A stretch of DNA of 14,527 nucleotides from Dunaliella salina (lineage: Eukaryota; Chlorophyta; Chlorophyceae; Chlamydomonadales; Dunaliellaceae). Under the pieces are notes generated by a model. It had not been told where the DNA came from, searched no databases, and saw only the letters and a program-made list of their open reading frames with translations. Shown here one piece after another: positions 8,870 to 14,527 of the stretch. Position 1 is the first letter of the stretch, and each line of letters starts with the position of its first letter. The stretch is from NCBI GenBank assembly GCA_002284615.2, contig MU070507.1:5046-19572 (forward strand), in the 5' to 3' direction. Both the position numbers and the translations under genes were made by a program.

Positions 8870-9937
8870 GAGCAACAGCCTGGGGATTGGCACACTTGGA
8901 GGGGTGCAGGAGGCTGAGCTGGAAAATGTTGCTGGGAGGCGCAGACGCAGGTCGCTTTCCATGGACGCTGCGCGGCATTGGGTGACGGACACGCAGCAGC
9001 AAAGCCATGAAGAGCAGGTAAATCAGGACAAGCTGCAGGAGCAAGAGCAGCAGCAGCAGCAGCAACAAGAAGAGCAGCCGCAGCAGCAGCAGCCGCAGCA
9101 GCAGCAGCAGCAGCAGCAGGGTGAGCAGCAGCAGCAGCAGCAGCAGGGTGAGCAGCAGCAACAGCAGCAGCAGCAGCAGGGTGAGCAGCAGCAGCAGCCG
9201 CAGCCGCAGCAGCCGCAAGGAGAGCAGCCTCTACAGCAACAGCGCTCAGCTACATGTCAGCAGCAGAAGCACAGGAGGCCGCCAAGTAAAAAGCGTAACG
9301 TCTCATTTGCCGGCATCAGAGAGTTCAACAAGGAGCATGTGGAGAAAGAGCACCCAGCTGGGAATTTGGAGCAATCAAGGCAGCGTCGGAATAGTGATGG
9401 ATCCTGCCCTTTCAGCGAGCAGCTGGAGCAGCTGGTATGGCTAAAACAGGGTGGCCTCTTCGTGGAATCAACCTCAGACAAGCTGGGGTGTGGCAAACCT
9501 GAGCCCAAGAGCAATGCAGCGGAGACGAAGCAGCAGAGGCGCTTACCCTTGCGGTCCCGGACTGATGGCCAACTGGATCTGGGCAGAGCATATCGCCGCA
9601 AGTCCTGCCCAGATGTGGCAACAATGTTCGCAATGAACAAGTCAAAGGTGGCCATGAAGTCAGCACTCAAGCAGTCGCAGCAGCTAAGCCCTAACCCTAA
9701 CAGTGCCCCTTTGCGTACCGTCCAGAACCAAGATCAGATAGAGCTGAGGCTGTCTCAGCTGCCTGGGGGGCAGCTGAGTGGAGCAGACATCTCTCTCCCT
9801 TCTCCTCTTGTTCCCGCAGTCATTGCTGCTACCAATGCTGCAGGTAGCTCCCCATCAAGAGGAGAAAACGATTGCCGCAGGAAGTCGCTGGATATCCCAG
9901 CAACTTCCATGGAAGGCCTAAGGCAGCAGCGCCGCAG
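8870..9937 (+). CDS. large exon: polyQ and RRxS-rich disordered region
   Basis: This is the best coding stretch in the window, a single frame of about 356 codons. The start is inferred from phase: one base after an AG near 8869 (8873 and 8879 keep the same frame) completes an Arg or Ser codon from 8320. Order: GIGTLGGVQEAELENVAG; a five-Arg run with S at 8952; a polyQ tract (about 9030-9240); KKRNVSF (9288-9308), which fits the PP1-docking RVxF pattern; then RRNS (S at 9393), RRKS (S at 9603) and RRKS (S at 9885). It ends CGCAG|GTGAGG in phase 2. Reading through gives TGA at 9939-9941. It is basic and Gln/Ser-rich, with no folded domain or membrane segment. PKA/PKG-type kinases prefer RRxS sites; the link to this protein is inference. 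Confidence 0.8.
9030..9240 (+). repeat. (CAG)n polyglutamine tract with GGTGAG interruptions
   Basis: CAG/CAA runs encode polyQ, broken by GGT GAG (Gly-Glu) at 9120-9125, 9147-9152 and 9180-9185 and by CCG (Pro) codons. The interruptions recur at intervals of 27 and 33 bases, so the tract is partly a minisatellite of CAG blocks plus GGTGAG. Mixed CAA and CCG codons suggest it is not a pure recent expansion. The other frames and the opposite strand give long polySer or polyLeu readings that are artefacts. Confidence 0.95.
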
Positions 9938-10221
9938 GTGAGGAGGCACTCTCCATGCTCAGGGTTGTAGTGAGGGCCTAGTTAGTTTGCACAGGTGTAA
10001 CAAATAAAGAAGTCATGAAGATGTTTGACGGCATTGCCTCCACATCAGCATAGGTATGGAGGGAAAGTAATTTGGAAAAAGAGGTGCTGCTAGAAGAAGC
10101 TTCAGACAAATCAATATGCCAAAAAAGGCTGCTTCCACAAAGTTAAGGCATTTGGAAGGGTGGCGCACATGCTTCGGTCCAGAGTCATTGCATCTCTCGG
10201 CTGTTGAAGAAGCAAAATATG

Positions 10222-10261
<40 letters not shown>

Positions 10262-10306
10262 GTCATCATCATCATCACCATTATCATTATTTTCATCATC
10301 ATTGTC

Positions 10307-10356
<50 letters not shown>

Positions 10357-10484
10357 AACCATCACCATCATTATCGTCAGCATCATCATCATAACCATTG
10401 CCATTATTATCACCATCATCACCAACATCACCATCATCATCGTCATCGTCATCATCGTCATCATCATCATCATCATCACCACCG

Positions 10485-10535
<51 letters not shown>

Positions 10536-10615
10536 CATCATCATCATCATCATCATTGTCATTGCTGCCACCCTAAAAATGTACAGTTCTTGTCGCGTGG
10601 ACTGTGCTTGTGCAG
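9938..10615. other. intron with alternative 3' end signals
   Basis: A 678-base intron that begins GTGAGG and ends TGTGCTTGTGCAG. Near its start TGTAA (9996-10000) and AATAAA (10003-10008) lie only ~55-70 bases after the TGA that an unspliced transcript would use. Half of the intron is an (ATC)n microsatellite. Confidence 0.55.
10222..10556 (+). repeat. (ATC)n microsatellite, ~335 bp
   Basis: A long, imperfect CAT/ATC trinucleotide array with interruptions such as CGT, CAC, TTA and AAC. It can be read as polyHis or polySer on the + strand and polyMet on the minus strand. These are products of the repeat, since it lies inside an intron flanked by phase-compatible exons. Confidence 0.95.
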
Positions 10616-10842
10616 GCCCTCCATCAATGCGCGCCGTAGCAGTGGGCCTCCTGTTGCAGAGCAAGGAGTGTACAACCTGGGGACAAGTTATGACGAGCGC
10701 TTGTTTGGAAGGGACTTCGCTGGTAGTCCACCTGAGAGAAGGCCCTGGATTTTGAGCAGAGACAGGGGCAGTGGAGGCAAGGGCGGGAAGAACGGCTGGG
10801 AAGGGGCAGATGGAAGCAGAAGAGAAAATCTCACAAGCCAAG
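10616..10842 (+). CDS. exon: continuation of the basic, Ser-rich region
   Basis: The acceptor is TTGTGCAG. The first base completes the Arg codon split at 9937, so the joined protein reads QQRRRPSINARRSSG, with two further RRxS motifs, one created at the junction itself. Then come GVYNLGTSYDERLFGRDF, SPPERRPWILSRDRGSGG and a Gly/Lys-rich tail ending NLTSQ at a CAAG|GTTGGT donor in phase 1. High glycine, Ser and Arg content suggests continued disorder; a Tyr/Phe-rich patch may be a short binding segment. The clean phase match and continued RRxS pattern favour splicing over termination at 9941. No domain is recognised. Confidence 0.7.
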
Positions 10843-11595
10843 GTTGGTTGCGTGTGCCTGCTGCCTTCTTTTTTTCTTTTGTCCAAAAAAATTATCTTGA
10901 AATTGAGCACCTGCGCCCTTGCCCTCATGGCTTGGTTTTCGTCTATTGAGCTTATTATTCAGTGCATTGCATGCTGTATTTGGCCTAGCTCTGATGGGCA
11001 TAAGGCAAGCCACTTCAGACTTAGAAAGGGCATGGAAAGTAGTGGCAAATCAATGTTCGAGCCAACTCCTTATCCCAAGGAAATGTGAAGGGCACCTTCA
11101 GGTGCAGGTCATTGATTTTTTGAATTCGGCTTGAAAAACTTGTGGGGAGAAGGAGTAAAAAGGCAGCGATGAGGAACAAGGGAGCAGTGCCAATGACAAA
11201 AAGCATTGGGACTAGGAGAAGGAAGCAGAAGTTGAAGGAGGTTAAAGGACAGAGAGGAGGAAGCAGCAATTGAAGGAGGTAGAAGGAGAGGGAAGGGGGG
11301 GGGGGGGGGGGGGGGGGTGAGGCTAGAGATTGGATCGTATCATTGCATGGATCATGAAGGCACTGTCATTATATGCATAACTGAGGAGCTGTTGTGCTTG
11401 TGTTCGAATGCATGGTGAATAGCTCTCGAGTGGCATGTGCTGCCGAATGTCTTGCAACTACCTCTTAGGAACCAACACCATGAAAAATCCACCTGAATAA
11501 TCATTCAAGGTAGTACTTGAAACTGAATCTTATAGTTGAAGGTCAACCACAATTCCAACCTCTATGCAGCATTGGCTTGCAAAGTCACTAATTGT
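10843..11595. other. intron or intergenic, no gene seen
   Basis: Contains the purine-rich tract and G-run described separately. Short open frames such as 10919-11134 have no splice context or motif. No RNA gene is recognised. Confidence 0.4.
11140..11317 (+). repeat. purine-rich tract ending in a 23-G run
   Basis: The + strand is mostly A and G from about 11140. It includes two related blocks (TTGAAGGAGGTTAAAGGA near 11233 and ATTGAAGGAGGTAGAAGGA near 11269) and ends in 23 consecutive G at 11295-11317. Such asymmetric tracts can form triplex or quadruplex structures. Run length is likely uncertain in the assembly. Confidence 0.85.
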
Positions 11596-12407
11596 TAGGG
11601 TTGGGTAGCCACCTCGCCAAGCCTCACCAAGGGCAAGGCTCGGCGAGCCTATTTGGCGGATAAGCCTCACCCTCCGTGGGAACGAAGGTCACCAAGAGTG
11701 GTGTAAAATCACCAAAAATATCCTTAATTTCAGCAAAATTTCTAGAAAATCAGATAATACTTTCACAGTGCCTGGGGAAGTGTTTTGGGATAACACTGAC
11801 TGTGTGCATTGGAGTAGAAACAGGTGAGAGAGAGCTGGATTATGCAGCATTAGCAGGGAATTTACATGCAAGGAGCAGGGTACCTACATGCAAGGAGCGG
11901 GAGAAGAAGAAGGGGAAGGCTTGGTCGTGGCATTGCATGTCTGTGGTCTTGCTGTGGAGTAGCTGTGCGCATGCTGTGCATGCAATGGAGTGCATGCACT
12001 TTATTGCATGTTCCAGTGAGCGCAACTGGTCAGCTTGGGGCCAGCTGAACACCAAGCACCGATCTCGCTTGGCTCTGGAGCCAGGAAGCGCTGCAACAAT
12101 TTACCGAGGATGACCTGGAGGCCAGCATGCAGCTGCTTGAGGCTGAGAACAATAAGTAGCGATGGAAAGAGCTGCAGTGACGAAGGGGGGTGGAGACGAC
12201 GTCTGAGCTAGTGCTCCTTATTCTGGCTTGCTCAACAGCCGTTCCAGTTAACTTTATCCGTTGAAATATCCTCAAAAGTTGTCTGAAAAGTCTCGGATCG
12301 GATGGAGCCTCCTGTAAGAAGTAGTTTTCTAACGATAACCTCCGAACGAGGCCCTTGCCAGGTAGGGTGAGGCTCGGCGAGCCTATTTGAGATTGGGGGA
12401 CACCCTA
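11596..12407 (+). mobile_element. hAT-like transposon remnant
   Basis: Both ends begin TAGGGT when read inward (11596 on the + strand, 12407 on the minus strand). Further in, CTCGCCAAGCCTCACC (11613-11628) is the inverse of GGTGAGGCTCGGCGAG (12366-12381) at 15 of 16 positions. A palindromic 19-mer, AGGCTCGGCGAGCCTATTT, is also repeated near both ends (11636-11654 and 12370-12388). TIRs starting YAGGG are usual for hAT elements, and a hAT-type transposase end lies inside. The presumed 8-base target duplication is not seen (CTAATTGT versus TGGGGTGG), so an end may be misplaced or altered. Most of the transposase is deleted. Confidence 0.65.
12009..12159 (+). pseudogene. C-terminal fragment of a hAT-type transposase
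   Basis: The + strand reads CSSERNWSAWGQLNTKHRS followed by RLALE. The ERNWS...W.....K.R.RL pattern is the C-terminal dimerisation signature of hAT-family transposases. The frame then shifts by one at about 12085, and the remainder (ALQQFTEDDLEASMQLLEAE, then NNK and TAG at 12157-12159) continues in another frame like a natural C-terminus. Upstream of 12009 the open frame becomes repetitive and non-protein-like, possibly an intron since TTCCAG precedes it. The rest of the enzyme (DDE catalytic part, BED finger) is absent. It is not functional by itself. Confidence 0.6.
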
Positions 12408-13192
12408 TGGGGTGGATAAGGGCAAGGCACTATTTACCCATGCCTACATGCGTCGCACAGTCAGGGTTGAGGCTAGAAGGATCTGTTGGCCAGAGTTTAG
12501 GCAAGATGAAAATGTTGGCCATAAGACCAATGGCGATTTCGTGGAATTTTAGCATCATTTCAAGTAAGACTTTTGATCTGTTTGGGTATGCAATGACCGA
12601 TTCCCAAGGTCAGCACTGACATTCATCTAAGGGCCTACATCTGGCTGTATTTCATGACTTGATTTTACAATCATGTCCTTCATGCACCATATGTTTGTCA
12701 ACATCAAGGAAGTTGGAGGATCGTGAGCAGCAGGACTGTAAGGAGTGCGAGCAGAGCCTTTTTGTGTAGAAAATTGTGTGCAGGATGGAGTAACATTACA
12801 CAGACTTTGTGGCGTGATCTTCCCCAGGGTACCTTGAATTGCATTCAAAGGGGCAGTGGTCTTTGGAAGTGAGAGCATGCTTGTACAATAGAGTGATTGA
12901 TGCGCAGATGAGCTTGAGCTATATTCAAAAAGGGAGAAAATGGCTTAGCGGATTCTGGGCAAACTGAGTATGCAGAGTGCTTGAGGGTGACTTATTTCGT
13001 GCTCCTCCATCAAAATGTGTGGGGTTGGGGCTATAAGGTAAAATGTGTGGGGAGGGGGCTAGGATTCCCCACATTTTCCCCTCATATTTTGGCTCTCAGC
13101 AGGAGCCTCCAAGAAGCATAATTTTTGGAACTCATCGGTCAATCCAATTAAGAGTTATATATTTGGAATCCTGGGATCAAGGGCTATTGATT
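12408..13192. other. no gene seen
   Basis: Short open frames on both strands (for example minus strand 12627-12878) lack motifs and splice context. At 13012-13083 the phrase AAAATGTGTGGGG occurs twice and is followed by its near-inverse TCCCCACATTTT, a local hairpin-forming repeat. It could belong to the start of the dispersed repeat that follows. Confidence 0.4.
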
Positions 13193-13748
13193 GGTATATG
13201 TATGGGTCCAATCTGAGGAGGGGGGGGGGGGGTCTGGTGGTGTCAAAAATTTGGGACACCCCCTCCAGAATTTTTTCTGGGCCACTTCTACAGACTTCTG
13301 AAGAACCATTGATTTCCTGAGCTCGAAAACTGTCTATTGGCACCCTCTTTGGATAAATTGAGTAAAAGGGGGGGTCTGTGCATGGCTGGCAGTTAGTGGC
13401 GTATGTGCAAGGGTGTGGGCGGCAGGGGGTGTATAGGCGAACATGCAGCAAATCACTTTAAACTTCCAGGATAATGACAATGTATGGATGTGATTATGCA
13501 TGGAGAAGCCAGGAGGGCAGTTAGTGGACTTGCAAGCCAGTTGTGGGTGCATGGAAGGGCAGGTATGCATGGGCGTCCGCTGCTCAGTTTTTGTCCCATA
13601 ACTCTGCAGCAACTCACTTTTCCAGTCTGGTGAGTATGCAGATAGATAGCTATTTCAAAAAGGAGCAGATTGATACCCTTTTTGTCCAGGTAGGGTTACT
13701 GCATGGGGGGTTTTGGGGTGGGTGGGTGGGTCAGGGGGTCCCAGCCAG
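13193..13748 (+). mobile_element. dispersed repeat, copy B
   Basis: Second copy of the repeat at 6109-6672, in the same orientation. Matching blocks are TTTTTTCTGGGCCACTTCTA at 13271-13290, GCCAGTTGTGGGTGC at 13536-13550 and GGTGGGTCAGGGGG at 13725-13738. The start GGTATATGTATGGGTCCAATC corresponds to GGTATATGTATATATGGGTCCAATC in copy A. G-runs of differing length mark the left part of both. No long open frame is shared, so it is probably non-autonomous. Confidence 0.8.
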
Positions 13749-13979
13749 TTTTTGGGGATGGTGTACACTACTTTTTTTTTAAAGCCTCCTGCTCTCAGGT
13801 AGGGTTTAGGTCAAGCCTGATCCATAGGAGTGAAAAAAAGTGGGGGAGTTTGGTCCTAAGCGCTTGAAGCATGGTCATTCGTTGGGCGCACCTGCTAGGA
13901 AAATACTGTGCAAGCAGGGAAGCTAGGCGAGCACTGTGTTTGGCCACAACCTGAATAAGAGGCTCAGCTTGCTTCCCAG

Positions 13980-14028
13980 GTGTACCTGCCAATTTTGGAG
14001 GCACACATGTTGCAGGTGGTGGCTCCTG
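13980..14028 (+). CDS. candidate small exon
   Basis: It lies between a good acceptor (CTTGCTTCCCAG) and a strong donor (CTG|GTGAGC). Two frames are usable. With two leading bases, as required after 10842, it reads VPANFGGTHVAGGGS, Gly-rich like the preceding exon. In phase 0 it reads VYLPILEAHMLQVVAP, which looks more like a folded segment and would imply another exon or another gene. I cannot decide between them. Confidence 0.28.
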
Positions 14029-14399
14029 GTGAGCAGTGACAGCTGGGTGCTAAATCAAAACGTCAGGCTCTGTCAGCTCACCTGTGTTCATGCTCTCTTA
14101 ACATGCTCACGAATTTGACCTTGAGACGCGTAGGAGTTTCTGACTTACATTTGAGGCTCTGTGCAGCGCTCCGAAAGGCGTTTAATCTGAAGCTCAATGA
14201 AAACTTCAAGAATCTAAATTTTAATTCTACCGTGCCAGTACTGGAAGTATTGCGAATCGATTAATTAATTATTTCCACTCTACGCAGTAATCAGTCCAAT
14301 TGTAAATTACTTTTTGGAGAGCCTCGCTAAGTAAACACGTTTCAGAACGCCCTCCATCGGGTCTTAGAATGGGACCCCAGGCTGAGTAACGGGGCAGAG
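14029..14399. other. intron, AT-rich in part
   Basis: About 370 bases. The stretch around 14200-14330 is AT-rich with a TTAATTAATTA palindrome. An acceptor-like TTTCAG ends at 14351, opening an alternative frame that runs to the window end. No other feature is recognised. Confidence 0.35.
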
Positions 14400-14527
14400 G
14401 GACGTTATCAACATGGGATATCCCGAGCGGATGCGCATGGAGGCTCATCGCCGGCTAGTGGAGCTCCGTACCCGCCCTGGGGTTGTACAGCATGTGCTGA
14501 TGAGCGTGACAGGCCAGCCTGTCCTAG
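14400..14527 (+). CDS. partial exon: second PAS-like N-cap, cut by window end
   Basis: A GC-richer frame, open from 14386 to the end, reads MGYPERMRMEAHRRLVELRT and then RPGVVQHVLMSVTGQPVL. The second part lines up with the first PAS exon: P-x-VV, a hydrophobic strand, then G-x-(x)-VL, just before where that exon has YQN. It is probably the start of another PAS domain, either in the same protein or in a tandem paralogue. The exon start is uncertain: AG at 14398-14399 fits a phase-2 donor at 14028, and 14387 or 14398 are alternatives. A competing frame from 14352 (NALHRVLEWDPRLSNGAEG...) is also open to the end and cannot be excluded. Confidence 0.42.

Noticed and set aside
8826..9218. Polyleucine frame on the minus strand and polyserine frame on the + strand
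   Set aside because: Both are frame or strand shadows of the (CAG)n polyQ tract.
9687..9700. CCCTAACCCTAAC, like a telomere repeat
   Set aside because: Fewer than two full units, in frame inside a good coding exon (SPNPNS). Most likely chance.
10111..10755. PolyHis, polySer and polyMet frames
   Set aside because: They are readings of the (ATC)n microsatellite, which lies within an intron between phase-matched exons.
12627..12878. Minus-strand open frame of 83 codons
   Set aside because: Its composition is not implausible, but there is no motif, no splice context and no supporting neighbour.

Overview
The window reads as nuclear DNA of a eukaryote with intron-rich genes. Coding sequence comes in short islands bounded by GT/AG splice signals. 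These islands sit among long introns full of microsatellites ((GT)n, (CAG)n, (ATC)n, poly-G, poly-C) and decayed transposable elements. There is no bacterial-style gene packing, no rRNA or tRNA gene that I could recognise, and no CRISPR-like array. Intermediate GC, long repeat-laden introns, CAG-rich exons and a PAS-like domain of the kind I associate with green-algal (volvocalean) nucleotide-cyclase proteins suggest a chlorophyte alga, possibly Dunaliella-like. That assignment is inference.

Most of the + strand from about 718 to 10842 can be read as one gene, the start of which is not in view. Exon islands at 718-856 and 3733-3857 join in phase into a PAS-type sensor domain. Weaker islands at 4715-4764, 5131-5248 and 5575-5710 carry its C-terminal side and a Pro/Ser/Thr linker. 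Islands at 8244-8320, 8870-9937 and 10616-10842 encode a long, probably disordered region. It has a large polyglutamine tract, six RRxS-type basophilic phosphorylation motifs and a KKRNVSF motif that fits the protein phosphatase 1 docking pattern. Splice phases agree at every junction in this chain except between 3857 and 4715, where one linking exon was not found. No catalytic domain is visible. A second PAS-like N-cap begins at about 14400 and runs off the end of the window, with a possible small exon at 13980-14028 before it. It is either a further PAS domain of the same protein or a neighbouring paralogue.

The introns hold most of the mobile DNA. There is a MITE-like inverted-repeat element at 2771-3321. 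Two diverged direct copies of a ~560-bp dispersed repeat lie at 6109-6672 and 13193-13748. A ~0.8-kb hAT-like element at 11596-12407 retains the frameshifted C-terminal end of a transposase. Simple-sequence tracts sit in functionally sensitive places: (GT)40 starts exactly at a predicted splice donor, (CAG)n encodes polyQ and repeats a cryptic splice donor three times, and (ATC)n fills the next intron.

All exon limits are read by eye from splice signals, phase and protein-like sequence. No transcript or database evidence was available.
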